Below are positions 32,976 through 46,700 of a DNA stretch of 64,000 nucleotides, piece by piece; position 1 is the stretch's first letter; each line of letters begins with the position of its first letter. This DNA is from Neurospora tetrasperma FGSC 2508 (Eukaryota; Ascomycota; Sordariomycetes; Sordariales; Sordariaceae). The notes beneath the pieces were generated by a model that was not told the origin of the DNA, did not search any database, and saw only the letters and a program-made list of their open reading frames with translations. The DNA lies in NCBI RefSeq assembly GCF_000213175.1, contig NW_009799099.1, forward strand, positions 2,924,029 through 2,988,028, given 5' to 3'. The position numbers and the translations under genes were made by a program.

Positions 32976-35900
32976 TTTATTATTCTCCTACTTCTATTTA
33001 ATTAATTTTTATCAATCTAGTATTTAGCCTACTTTAATCTCTCTATTATTACGCTTCTCTTATTTTATAGTTCTTAAGAAAATTTGGGTAGTTTATATCC
33101 TCTTATAGAATTTACGAATTCTTATTATCCGGATACCCTTTCTATTTAATTTAGAATTAATATTAGTAGCCGGACCCTCAATATTTTATAATTAATTTAA
33201 TTTTATACTAAATATTATCTTCCTTAATATTTATAATTTCTCTTTATAGTATAGTTACAGCGGGGTTATTATAGTATAGTTTTAGTAGGGTAATTAGGAA
33301 TATTAAGTAAATTCGGTATTACGCTAGGAGTATAAATCGGTACATTATTTTTTTATCTCCAATAATTTTAGTAATTTAAAATAGTCTTAAGAATTTATTA
33401 ATTAATTTAGCGCTCGGGCGTTATTGTTTAATATACTTTATATTAAGTAAAACTTAATTCTCTATATTGAATTCCTTTAGTTTTTGGGTTTTATTATATT
33501 ATTTTACGTATTTTTGGCTAATAATTCCTAGGGTTTTAATAATTTTTATCCGATTTTAAAGTAATTTTATAATTCGGTTAATAGTTATTATAAGGAGTAC
33601 TATCTTTTGCCCCCAATCCGGATTTATAGGTTTTTATAGATAGTACCCAAAGAGTAATTCCGATAAGGATTTTTAATAGTAGTATAGAAATAGTTATTAT
33701 ACGTCTATTAGGTTAGTATAAGTTTTCAACCTAATCGGTTTATTCTATTTTAATAAAAAATTTGGAAATATAGTTTTAAGTTCTAGTTTTACTTTTCCAT
33801 TTACTTATCTATTTAGGGGTACTAAATTATATTGAAATACCTACGGATATTTAAAAGTTTATAATATATTTTCTAAAATTAATTAGTAAAACGATTACCT
33901 CTATCCAAAATAATAGAATTTAAAAGATTAAATTATTAGAAAATATTTTATTAGAAGAAGAAAGCGAATTATTAAGCGTTAATCGTTTTTAGGTAGGAAT
34001 ATATAAAATATATTTAGTAAAATAGTCGATAATAATTAAAATTGTATTATAAGTCCGGTTAGATATAGGGTTGAATATTTTTAGTAAGTTAGTAATAAAA
34101 TTATACGAAATATTTTATTAAAGGATTAAAGGAATAGGTAGTAATCTTAGAAAGTTATAGGGTTGGTAGTTATATAATTTAACTTTCTAATATATTGGGT
34201 ATTTATAAAGATAAGCTTTAATATCGATTATAATAGTAGGCTAATAATTAAATTAATTAATTTACTTTAGTTATTTTTTTTTAATCCGGGTGCCCGGCTA
34301 TTGTATTATTGTAATAAGCGTAGAATAGTTCGGTTTTTATATATTTTGGAATATAAATTTAGTAGCGGTATTACAGAGTCCCATTCTCCCCTAATTTCTA
34401 ATTTTTTATTTACTTCCTTCCCTCTCCATCCTTCTATAATTCCTTAATAATAAATAAATCTTCCTTTTACACTTTTAATAATTATTATTCTATTAATAGT
34501 AAATACTTATTATCCTTTTACACTTTTACTACTATTATATATACGCTTATTTTCTTATAATTATCCTCTTCGTCTCCTTTTCTATATTAGTAGTAACTTT
34601 ACCTATAAACTTTACCCTTTTCATTAGTATCCTTTCCTTTCTATTTTTTTCCTCTATTTTCGACCGTTTCTTTTATTCTTTATATAATTTACTCTCCTCC
34701 CCTTCCAATTCCTAATTTATTTCCCCTTTAATATTATCCTATTACTATTCCTATTCTTCCGCCGCTACCTTTTAGCTCTCTTTTTTAATTAAAACTACCC
34801 TTCTTATTAGTACTTTCGCTACCCGGCCGTCCTTTATTACCCGTCCTTTTACTTTATTTTCTTTAATAATTCTAATTAATAGGTATTCGCCTCCTCCTTC
34901 TAGTTCTACTCTCTATAATTATAATTTCTTTAATAGCCTATTTATTAAATTTAATTTCCTTAACTAATATTCTATTCTGAAATTATATGCTACTAATTCT
35001 AATATTTACCGATATTACTTTACGCTCGCTCGTTCCTTCTCTCAAAAATATTATAAATTAAAGTAATCTGTAATTATTAAGAACAGTTTATTTATATATA
35101 ATAAATATTACTTTTACGCCTTCAATACCCTTATAATTGCTAGTAATTCTTTATTTCCGACCCTGTACTTCGTTTCCTTTAGCAATTTCTTCTTTGAAAA
35201 GAATACGACTAGATATTATTTATTACTATATAGTTGTATAAGAACCGCCCTAATTATAAAATCTAATATATCTATCTTTATTCGGATTTTTAATATTAAA
35301 TTAAAGTAATATAATATTAATACTTTTTAAAATAATTATTTTAATTCTATAAACGCCCTTTTTACTTCTTTTATTAATTTAAATACCTTCCGTTTATCCC
35401 CCTTTAGTAACTCTATTAAAAGTATAATTATTTTTAAATATAATATTATAAAGCGTTTATAAAATTCTATAAACTTTAGGAATATTTATATATTATAAAC
35501 ATTTATTAGGGCTTCCTAATTTATAATTGTTATAACCCTTTCCAAGTTTATTAAAATACCCTTCAGCGAAATAATATAGTTTAAGAATAATACTTTCTTT
35601 ATATAAAATTCGTATTTACTTAGGTTTATATAGAGGTCCCGATTTTGTAGCCGTTGAAGGATTTTTTTAATATAACTATTATAATCTTCTATATTCTTAC
35701 TATAAATTAGAATATTATTAAGGTAAGCGATATATATAGTATTTATTGATTTTACTAATATATTATTAATATATATTTAAAATACCGTTAGTATATTTAT
35801 TAACTCTATTAGTATAATTAAGAATTTGTAATATCCGTACTTTGTACAGAATATTATCTTCTCCTTATTTCCTGCCTGAATCCAAATCCTATAGTATATA

Positions 35901-38552
35901 TCCTTTAAGTTTAATTTCGTAAAAATCTTCGCTAACGATGACTAGTCTAGGATTTTTTAAATAAGGGGTAGTACTATTCGATTCTTTTTTATTACTTTAT
36001 TAAACGCTTCAAAATTAATATAGAGCCTTAATTTTCTACTTTTTTTTAGGATAAAGATAATAGGGGTGCCCGCTAGGTTAATAGAGGGTCGAATTTACCC
36101 TTTTTAGAGCGCCTCGGCTAATTATTTGTATAATATTTCTAATTCTTTAATATTAAAAGTATAAATCGGCCCCTAAGGCGCAAATTCTTTATTAATTAAA
36201 TTAATACAATATTTTAAACGGTTATATTAAAATAGGAATGTTATTAAAGTTTTAAAAACCGATTGGAATTTTTTATACTCTAGTAGGATAATTAGTTTAG
36301 GAATAATAAATTTGCTCCTTAATTTCTCTAATAATTCTAAGGATTTTAATAGCGCTAGTTCTAGTAGGAGTACTAGTAGGGGATAAATATTATTGAGTAT
36401 AACCCGGAAGATTTTTAATAGAGGGGTAGGGGTTTATAAGGTATTAGATAGTTTTAAAATAATAAGTAGGGTTATAAATTCCGTTACTAAGGAAGGGGGG
36501 ATTTTGAATAGGATATTTATATATACGGGAGGGTAGAAACCCTCTTCCGACCTTACTATTTCTTTAGAGTCTAATATAAGAATCGAATCCTACTTTAGCC
36601 CTATTAGAATAGTTGTAACGTTATATATTTCCTTTACTAACGCTATACTTAATTCTAAATCATTAATTTCAATACGGAATTAGAACATTTATTATTACTA
36701 ATTAATATTTGGGTTTTATTCGTAAAATTAAGGGTAATTAAGGATAATTTTTATAGCTAAGGATTCGATAATAGTAAATATAATTTATTTTGTCCGTTTA
36801 GTACTATAAGAGTTATATATTTTAATAAAATAGGTAATTGCGCTATATATAAGAATAGATTAAAGGGAGAAATTAATAAAATAATAAGGTATAAGATTAA
36901 TTTTTATATTCAATAGAAGTAAATATTTATTAATTAAATATAATTCCGCGCCCGAATTTATTAACTTTCGAATACTTTACTAATTTTTATAAATCCTTAT
37001 TAATAATATTATTTCTAAATATAATAATAATCTATTTATATTATTCTAAACGGGTACGGCTATTATTCTAACTATATTTAATATAGTGTTTATACTATAC
37101 AATAGAACGCCCGCGGGAATAGAATAATTCTATTACTAATAATTAACTTTATTATAATTGAAATAAATTCGGTAATAATATATTAATATAAAATAACCGG
37201 TTATATTATATTTATAGTAGGTATTCGGCGGTTTTAATTAGGTATAACGATTATATATATAACTTTTTTAGTTATGGAGGGGGTAAATAAGATTGGGGTT
37301 TATTAAGAAAGTTAGGAGGGGATAATAGGATAAATCGGGGAGATTAATACTACGGGATAAAGGAGGGAAAGTATTCAACGAAAAAGTAGGGGTAGATTGA
37401 AATAAAGAGGATAATTAAATATATTCTAAAAATATTTAATTCTAATAATATAATATAAATAGTTCAATATTTTCTAAGCCCTTTAACCGTTCGATATATA
37501 TTATTACTTTATTTATTATATTAATACCGGCTATTAAGAGGATACTTTATTTAAATAAGGGACGTAATTAATTAACCTACACAATAATCTAAATATATTC
37601 CAATTAATTATAAGAGAAGTTAAATTCTTTAATATAGTAGCAATTATAGAAATTACAGAATATTTTAGAAGTATTTTACTATATATATTCAAATTTATCG
37701 AGAACGGACTATTTAATAGTTTAGGTATTACTATTATACTTTATTTTTACGAAAGTACAAAGGTTATCCTATATTAGTACATTACGAATAGTATTATAAC
37801 CGGATTTACTCCGAAGGGCTAATATATATTTAATTTAAATATTCTTGAAATTATTTTCAGTATAGTTAATAGCGAATAAAAGTAAGGTATAAGGGTATTT
37901 ATAAAAGTATATATTAATATTATAAAGGTAATATCGGAGTTAAGAGAAATTTCTATTTATAAATTTAGTAATATTATATTTAAAACAATATTCGGTACGA
38001 ACGGGTAGAATTACGAACGATAAGGGAATAATTATAGTAATAATTATAAGAGAGGGAGTAATAGGGGAAAGTATAATAAAAATACGGGCTTAATTATAGA
38101 AGAGGTAGTTTTAGTAATAGAAATTAGTAGGAATAAAAGGATAATTAATGATAATATTTTATTTAGAGAGGCCTACGAAAGCGAATTAATTTTACTAAAA
38201 TATTTATAATAGGAGGTAATTTAAGAGGAGTTTAATAGTAGTAAATTAAAATTCAAATAATTATTATTTATATACAAGTTTATTAACTTTAGTAGGTTAA
38301 AAGTATTAGCGGGGAATTTAGGGCAGTATAGGGGGGTAATTTTTATTATTATTTTCTTTAATAAATTTTATAATAAATTAGCACTATTGTAATAAGGGCG
38401 GAGGAGGTTGTGCAATTTTAATAGTAGTAATTAAAGGGGTAGTAGTACGAGAGGGGCGAGGGGTTACTTCGATAGTTCGGAAAATAAACTGACCGCTATA
38501 TATATATATTTTAACAATATTAATTCAATTCCCGGAGGAAGAATTATTAATT

Positions 38553-39006
38553 TGTTAGGACGTAAGGGAAAGGTAGGTTGAAATAACTATAATCGTAGCT
38601 ATACGTAGAAAATATTAAATTAGGAATTAATTTAAAAATATATTAATAATTACCAATTATAATAAAGGACGCTTATTTGGACTACTTTTATATTCGTACA
38701 AATTCTACTTTAATATAGTTAGTAATTATAATATTCCTAATTAGTATATTACTATAATATAGCGTTGGAACGTTCCTCCTATAACCCTATTTTATTAAAT
38801 ATTCTAATATTCCCAAATTCGAAGTTAATAAGGCGAAGGGAGGTATTAATCATTCTAATACTCTTAGGTAAGAGTTTAGTAAAACGATAGAAAGTATTAG
38901 TATTGTAGCGTTATAATATTCCGTCCCCGGCGGTCCCGAGTCTCCTTCTATACTTATACCGGCCGGTTCCCGGTACCCGAGGCGGTAGTCCTTTAGTATC
39001 CTAATA
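38553..39006 (-). repeat. LTR (454 bp), 5' LTR in element orientation
   Basis: Partner of 30505-30958. It retains more GC at its outer end (GGTACCCGAGGCGG near 38972-38985) than the partner copy. Confidence 0.92.
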
Positions 39007-39366
39007 AATCTTTATAAATAGATAGAATTAAACGTTATAGGGCTGGGTCTGGAGGTGCCCGGCCCGGTACGGTGGTTATTGTATAGTCCGGGGGTGTAGC
39101 CGGCACTAGCGTATATATAAATAATAGGTATTAAGGTAATAAATAGGACTTTCTTAGGGAGATATGCTAGTAACTTTATTATTAATTATTTACTTAATTG
39201 TTTTCTATTGTAAAAACCCGGATAGTAAGGAGTTAGGAGTGTTCGGGAGTGTTCGGGGGTGCTAGAGCGTTCTGGCTTACTGGAGCGTTCTAGCTTGCTA
39301 GAGTGTTTGGATTCTTTCTTTTATATAGTATTTCTAGCCGTTCTTAAAGGGAGAGGTGGGAAGTAA
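39007..39366 (+). other. Interior of the short LTR element, right part
   Basis: Resumes after the nested element. It carries GTTATAGGGCTGG at about 39034, identical to the first bases of the element's own LTR, and a degenerate tandem of GGAGTGTTCGG-like units at about 39231-39310. No coding sequence. Confidence 0.6.
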
Positions 39367-39692
39367 TGTTATAGGGCTGGCGCCTAGGGGTGTTTGCCTA
39401 GCTAGCACTCGTATAAGCTAGGTATGCCTTTTAGTTGGGTATATTGGCTAGTCGGCTGTCGGCAGCCGTCTTGGCGCCGGATGTACTGCGTGCTATTAGG
39501 TATATCCCTTAGGTGCCCGTACAGGCCACATTTCTAGCCTTAGTATTTCTAGTACCTTCAATACCTACGCATTTCGTGTATTTAGTTGGAAGCTCTATAC
39601 CTTACTAGTATAGACTTCCCTCTTCCTCTTTATCGATTATTTTAAACTCTCTTTAAAACCTACCTATATATATACCGCGTAGATCCCTTACA
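39367..39692 (+). repeat. Right LTR (326 bp), RIP-mutated
   Basis: Partner of 28918-29243. Differences are almost all C-to-T or G-to-A relative to the left copy. Confidence 0.93.
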
Positions 39693-40016
39693 ATAACTTA
39701 GTGACCATAAGGGTTACTAACTCCAAAATTTAGAAAGATAATCTCAACTATTTAAAGAAGACGTATTCAAAATTTGGAGAGGATTAGTTATAGTTTGACC
39801 GAAATACAATAAAATACTATACATTTTCCTAAAATATTCTATTTTAGCTAAACCGCAACTTTTAATACAATTTTGCACCTTTTCTCTTATAACTTTAAAA
39901 CTCTTTAAAGAATTTTACTAAAAATTCTCAAAACACCTTCTAATAGCCTTATAAAGCTTTCTCTAAATTTGAGATTATTTATAACTATTTTCGTTAAGAT
40001 ATTAACGTTCCAACCC

Positions 40017-40149
40017 TTTGCACTAACAACTTTCTTAGCAATTACTATACAAAACTATTCTATTCGGTAGTTTTAAGCTGTCTAGCGATTTTATACCCCA
40101 CTCTCTATAAGAGAGTAGGGATAGGTAAAAACTACCCTATCTCTATAAG
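40017..40149 (-). repeat. Right terminal inverted repeat of the MITE-like element
   Basis: Inverted match to 28765-28899. Ends CCCTATCTCTATAAG, followed by TA. More AT-shifted than the left copy. Confidence 0.8.
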
Positions 40150-40700
40150 TATAGTGTAAGGTTTAAGAATTAATAATTACAGACAGTTTATAGGAAACCC
40201 CTATTAACAAATTGAAAGTTAAGAGGTTATATTATAGGGTATTCTTAGTAGATACCTAAATACTCTATCTTATTATAATAGCTACTTATTAGAGCGCATA
40301 ATCTATTATATAAGAGTACTCATCTCGTCAACCTCTATTAAAGTTGACGGATTATTAATTAATATTATATTAACCTAACGTCTATCTTACTTATATTTAG
40401 TAAAATCGTATACGAAGTCCCAAGTTGAGGCTTACGACAATTCTTATCTCTAGCTTTCTTTAATAAAACTATTGTTAATCGTTATATACTATTACTCTAT
40501 CTAATAACCAATTGCTTACTCTATTATTCTTTATTATTATTATTTATAAAGTATAATATTGCGTAATAAGTAGTACCTATAATTCAATTTTAAACTAATT
40601 TCATTATCTCTATTATTTCTTTCTTTCGTCGAGGGGGGAGACCCATTAAGTTTAATGATAATTTATTAAACTTATTAACTATTATTTAGTTTTTACTCTT
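40150..40700. other. AT-rich DNA between the two nests
   Basis: May hold the left end of the Gypsy-type fossil that follows, but I find no matching LTR partner near 62.8-63.2 kb. Unassigned. Confidence 0.4.
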
Positions 40701-43700
40701 TTAAATTAAGTACTTATATATTTATACCTTAGAATCCCTTTTCTTTACTACTTTATTATTATTTAATTAGGTCTTAAGGCCAAATTAAATAATATTGAAG
40801 ATTAATTAAATAAACCCCCGGATAATTTTCAACCTCTAGAATAAAAGTCTAATATACAAAGTACGTTAGATTATTAAATTTACTATATTCGAACCGTAAT
40901 TTTACTATAAATAAAAATTCTAATAATTAGCTACCGAATTATTCGTTAAAACCGCCTAACTATACTTAAATAAAAAAATAAGTCTTATCGAAATCAAACC
41001 CAATTAGACTACTAATACTAATAATAATATTTATAATGAAGGATAAATTATTAATTTAAATATAATAGACTATAAAGTTTAATAGGTCTTATATAAATAT
41101 TATTAGTTGGTCGTTAATTACCTGCTTTTAATATACTAAACTTAGCCGTTTCTTACTAAAGAAGGCGTATTATTATAGCTCTGGAAAAAGAATTAGAAAT
41201 AATTTATAGCCTGAATTAAAGAGAATAATATAATTATTAATACTACTATTTAAGTACTAATTCCCCCTAGTACTAATAGTATTACTGCTTTAATAGCTAT
41301 TAATATTTATTCTTCGCCGGCCAACATTTTAAATATAGTTAGGATAATTAATATACTAAACTATATCGACCCGGTATAAATTCCTATATTACCTTCCTTA
41401 CTACTTATTCTTATTAAACAGTACGTTTAATTAAGCCTAATTTAACAACCCTTTTCGCCTACCGAGTTAATAGTTTCGTAAGTGAATTTAATTATTAAAA
41501 TTACTACTAGTATTACTTAATAACTAATTACTAATCCTACTATTAAATATTTTAGAAATTTTGTATAAGCTAAAATTCTCTTATGCTTTATATAGAAATA
41601 GTAGTAAGAGTAGGCGAAGCAATATCCGGGAATTATTCTTATTAATAATTTTCCGATTTATTTTATTAATTAGAATTAAAATACTATACGCTTTACCTAA
41701 TGTAATACGAAGTCCGGAGGTAAATCCTCGAATTCTCTACTTTATTTTATATAACTTATTTAAAATACTATATATTTAATTTAAAATAGTATAAAACTTA
41801 GTTTTAATTTCCCCGCCCCTACTATTATAAAACGTATTACTTTTTAACCTTACGAAAATCCTATAATTAATTATAATTAGTACTCTGATAGTCTTATTAA
41901 TCCTATTAGTAAAATAATTATAATTAGTGCTAAAGACCTTTATAATACTACTAATTTAATTAATTAAATAAAAAATCTTTAAATTGACTATACTAACCAA
42001 TAACCCTTATTCAATAATAATAATTAATTTTCTATTTATTTTTGTAATTATTTACCGCCTCTAATTATTAATTACTATATATCCAATTAAATTATACGAA
42101 TAAACCCCGAAGGCTTAATAGGTTAGGTTCTAATTAATAAAAGAAAAGTAGAATAGTAGGAATATTAAATCTATTAATAAGGGATGTTTCTAATAATATC
42201 GAATAATAATAGTTACCTTCCTCCTACTATTTTAAAGGTCCCCGCTTCTTTAATATACTTAATTTTCTACTAAAGTATTCCTCCTAATAACAATTTACAA
42301 TTTATATACTTTAATATTAATTTTAATACTTTTAACCTATTAATTAAAATTAATAGTAATAGTATAATAACGGATAATTTGGTACTTTGTAAAATATTTA
42401 AAGATTTATATAATTATATCGAAGAATTAGAAGATTAAAATCAAATTCTCGTTAATTCTATTTCTAAGGTCGATATAAGATACCGTCCATCTGTTAAAGA
42501 CGAGCTATTCAAGGTTATTAACGTTGGAATATACTTTCCTAATATAAAACCGGATAAAAAAAAGAAAAGCGTATATTAAGATAGTAAAATTAATGTCTAT
42601 ATAGCTTTTTACGGGTTTAAAAATATATTAAGGGGTATTTAAAGGATTATTTAGAAAAATATTAAATTACTACTAATAATTTTAATTAATTATTTTGAAG
42701 TATAGTATTATATTAATAGAGTTTTTCGCTTTCTAAAGACGAGCGTAATAACCTTCGTAGTAATTTTAATAGAATTTTAATACGCTTAATTCGGTCTTCG
42801 GAACTAAGCTTTATAATGCGTAGAAATAGTTAAATACGAATAAATTTACTATAGAACTATATAAATCGGACGAACTATTGCTTCGTAATTATTTAATTGT
42901 ATTATTTAAATATATTCGCCTTTAGAGAAACGTTTTTAACTTCTAATTGTATATTTGCTTATAGAATAGTCTATACTCCATAATATAAATTATGTACGTT
43001 TTCCCTAAATAGAATGTTCCTTTTAGCGATTATATTAGTAGGGTTAAATAAAAGGCTTTACTTATATATAAATAATTTTTTGAAGTATTAAAGATTAATT
43101 AGTTAATTTATTACGTAATTAATAATTCTAATAATAAGGATAATATATCTAATATTTATATTGGCTTTTAGGGTAGTTATAATAGTAGTAAACCTTTTAA
43201 GAAAAATTTCTTATTTTATAATAATAGGTTCGGTAGTAAATCGGACAGAAAATCTTATTTTATTAAAAGATTCCGGAATTTTAGTAATAAATTCGATAAG
43301 CGCAATATTAGCCGGTCGGGTAATAATAATAGCTACTAGTATTGTTAAGGCAAAAAGTTTAAACGCTATTAAATTTCGTAGGACGGCCGTTATACTTATA
43401 CCTCCGCTATAATAATTTTCGTAGACGATTTTAATATAAATAATAAAGTTTACTACCTACAAATCAAAAGTTATTATTTTATTGGTAATTTTAAAGAAGA
43501 AGTAGAAGAATCTACGGTAAATATTTTTAAAATTAAATATAATAATAAACCTTCTACCTATTTTGCTAACTACTTAGCCCCTATTAAACCTTCGTCTCTT
43601 AGTATTTTATTATTTTATATTCTTTTATATATAATAATTAACGAACTAACGGTTATTTTTAATATAATTCCTATTAAAAATACTAACTCCGAGGGGCCCG

Positions 43701-46700
43701 TACGACCCCTATTGTTAAATCTATTATCTAATATTAAATTTATAATAATTCTTAAATACTTAGAGAAGGCCTAAGCGTTTTATAGGTTATTTAATCCTTT
43801 ATTTAATAATTAAATAACTTCTACCGAGAGTAATTAAAAGGCCGTTTAGTTAAGTTGGAATATTAAGGAAAGTAGCCGTTTAAGTAAATTTATTAATGTT
43901 AGTAAACGGATAGAAGCCCGATTTATTAAAAATTTAATATAAAAGTTAATATACGCTGTTTATTTTTACCGAAGAATAAATTATTAAGGTAATTCCGGAT
44001 ATCGTACTTTGGAATAAGGAGATAAACTTATAAAAAGTTATATTATACCTATAGGTTAATATTAAGTCTAGCCCTAATATACCCGTTATTACTATATATT
44101 TTAATTTAGAGTATTTATTAATAGTAGTAAATAAAGCGTTTACTAAGTAATTTCTACTAAATATATAGTATATAGTAATATTACCTAATATTATAAAAAG
44201 TATTAATTCTAAAATTATTATTAATATAATCGCTAAATTTAATTTTTATATAGAAGGAAAGGTTAATAGTATTAAAATTAATAGAGACTTCCAAATATCC
44301 GTTTTAATTATTAATAAATTAGGTCTAAATATACTATTAGAAACAAACTTCCTTCGTTACTACAATGCGAAACTAAACTTTAATATTGCTTTATACTCCT
44401 TTAAATCGGCTTTTAGTATAAAAGTCCAAGGCGAAGTCTTTTCTAAGAAAGAAGAAGGGGGGGAGGACGTTTTAATTACCGAAGTATTTGTTAAATCTAA
44501 TACTCTATTATTAGGGGGTTAATTAAGAATTATTCTAATAAAATATAGCGCCTAATTTAATAATTAATATAGCCTAAGTAAATATTCTATTTATAACTTT
44601 TATATACAATACCCTTAATTATTAAACGCTATAGTAGATAGTAAGACCTATAAAATTGTATTATATTTCAATTAATTTAAAGAATTAGTATTTATACTTA
44701 GAGAAATATAGGTAGGTATAATTATATAACTATTATATAAGGTTAGCGAATTAACTATATTAACTGACGCTTCGGACGTAATTTTTCTTATCCCTGAAAT
44801 CTAAATTAAATTTACTTAAAAATAATATACTATATTTATCGATAGAGCTACAAGGGACGAAAAGGAAGCGGCTATTAGAAAGAGCGCCTTTAAGGTACCT
44901 TCCTACGGAATTACTAAACCTATTAATATTGAAACTATTCTTTCCGAAGTAAATATTAGTATTTATAATATTAATCTTAATTTCTTAAAGTAAATTAAGA
45001 GCCTCTTAAATGAATATATCGACGTTTTCAAGGATAGAGGGATTGTACTAATAGAAAAAGAAGATAAAATACGTATTAATTTAATTAAAGAATAGTAAAA
45101 TTAGCGAAGAATTATTAGATTTTACCCTCTAAGTACTAAGGATTGTAAATTCTTTAATGAAGAATATAATAAAATATATACTTAAAGTAATATATTATTT
45201 ATATTTTAATTAACTTTTATTATTTACCTAGTATTTATTATTTAGAAAAAAATTAATAGAATTAATAGATAACGTACTATAATTAATCTTTACCTATTCA
45301 ATAACATTACTATACTAAATATATATCCCTTACACAATTAAAAAGATGTTATTAATATAATAATTGGTAAGAAGTTCTTTTCAATCTTCGATATAGCCGG
45401 ATTTTTCTATTAATTACCCATTTTTATTAAGTATTATAACCGTATAATAATTATTAATCCCTAAGGTCTTAAATAGTCTAATATTGTATTAATAAGCTTT
45501 AAGAACTCTCTAGCCTTCGTGTAAAGATTTATAAATAAATTATTCTTCGAATATTATTTATTTATACGTACCTATATTAATAATATTATTATTTTTAGTA
45601 ATATTTAAGAGGAATATTTAGTATATTTGGCTATTATTATAAACTTTCTTAATAAATACCGTATTTATATTAGCGCAAATAAATCTTTTACAGAATATCC
45701 TTCTATATAATTATTAAGTAGTATTATTAACGGAGAAGGTTGAAGACGTATAGAAAATTGTATTAAGGCTTTCCAAAAACTAACCTTCCCTAATATACTT
45801 AATAATCTTAAAACCTATCTTAATATAACTAATTAATTATATCAAAGTATACTATAGTTTATTATTAAGAAAGAATTATTTAACTAAAGAAAGATAGAAT
45901 TATTATAGTAAATATACGAATCGGGTAATTTATAAATAGATTTAATAAAATAAATAAGATAAGTATATATACCGAAGGTTAAATTCGAACCAACACCTAA
46001 GAAGTATAAAGCTTTCTATATTATATAGGAAAACTTATACAATTAAACCTACTTTTTCTACTATATAAAGAGCGAAGCGTTATTTATTAAAATAAATACA
46101 AGCGGTTCGGCTTATAGGGTTTATATTTTTTAATTAAAATACTTATAAAATAGAGAATCTATCCCTAGAATAAATAAAATCCTACTAACTATAATTAAAC
46201 TAATATACTTCTTATTAAAATTAACGTCCCCCGCCGAGAAGAAATATAATTTTATAGAAATAGAGATTACAGCTATTATTTAGGCCCTACGAAAACTTCG
46301 GAAAATAATTCAATTTAACGAATATTAAATTAATATTATTACTAACTACACTTCTACTATTAAAATCGTTAAGTATACTTCGTTATATATAGTAAATTTA
46401 GTTAAAACCAACCTAAAACTCGTAAATATAGTTAATTAGGTATCCCAATTCAATTTAAATATATTCTATATTCCTAAACTATTAAATATTATCCCAAATA
46501 CCTTATTAAGATTGTTAATTGCCGAGTAAATTAATGAAAATAATATATTAAATAAATTGGTTAATATTTAGTCTAACTTCGTACAAATAGAAAATATTAA
46601 TTATTAGAATAATTTTAACGCCTTTTCTCTTATATACGTAGAAATTATCCCGGATATATATTAAATATTACTAATTATCGCTCCGGAATTTCGCTAACAA

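Larger units (their letters stand above)
30505..39006 (-). mobile_element. Gypsy-type LTR retrotransposon fossil, minus strand
   Basis: LTRs 30505-30958 and 38553-39006 are both exactly 454 bp. They begin TGTTAGGA and end TCCTAATA, an 8-bp inverted match allowing one transition. The flanking target duplication is AGTCT on the left and AATCT on the right. Reverse-transcriptase-like coding character lies on the minus strand at about 35.6-36.1 kb, and a purine-rich tract precedes the 3' LTR in that orientation (complement of about 30960-30972). The order is therefore gag toward 38.5 kb and integrase toward 31-34 kb, a Gypsy order. It is about 8.5 kb, near full length for the family, and is broken at very many places by RIP. 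It is nested in the 326-bp-LTR element. Confidence 0.88.
28918..39692 (+). mobile_element. Short LTR retroelement fossil, gag-like only, interrupted
   Basis: Terminal repeats are 28918-29243 and 39367-39692, both exactly 326 bp, starting TGT[C/T]AT[G/A]GGGCTGG and ending CCCTTA[C/T]A. The target duplication ATAAC is intact on both sides (28913-28917 and 39693-39697). Without the nested element at 30505-39006 it would be about 2.3 kb. The interior shows only a gag-like region with a CCHC-type knuckle near 30.2 kb on the plus strand and no pol domain, so it looks like a non-autonomous type. It is broken at many places by RIP. It lies inside the MITE-like element, so it is younger than that element and older than the element nested in it. 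Confidence 0.9.
28765..40149. mobile_element. MITE-like TIR element, split by an LTR element
   Basis: The outer ends are inverted repeats. 28765-28899 and the complement of about 40017-40149 match over roughly 133 bp, differing almost only by C-to-T and G-to-A changes. Both outer ends abut TA (28763-28764 and 40150-40151), the target duplication of Tc1/mariner-pogo type elements. Each TIR contains a palindrome (CCCCACTCTC ... GAGAGTGGGG). Removing the LTR insertion and one copy of its ATAAC duplication leaves about 605 bp (28765-28917 plus 39698-40149). The interior of about 310 bp has no open frame, so it is non-autonomous. The right half is much more RIP-mutated than the left. No transposase source is visible in the window. 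Confidence 0.8.

Noticed and set aside
32782-33027. 81-codon Tyr/Phe-rich plus-strand frame
   Set aside because: Lies on the degenerate hexamer array in a retroelement fossil.
43161-43412. 83-codon frame, and similar short frames near 41561, 52993 and 62862
   Set aside because: Chance frames in RIP-shifted retroelement DNA, not host genes.
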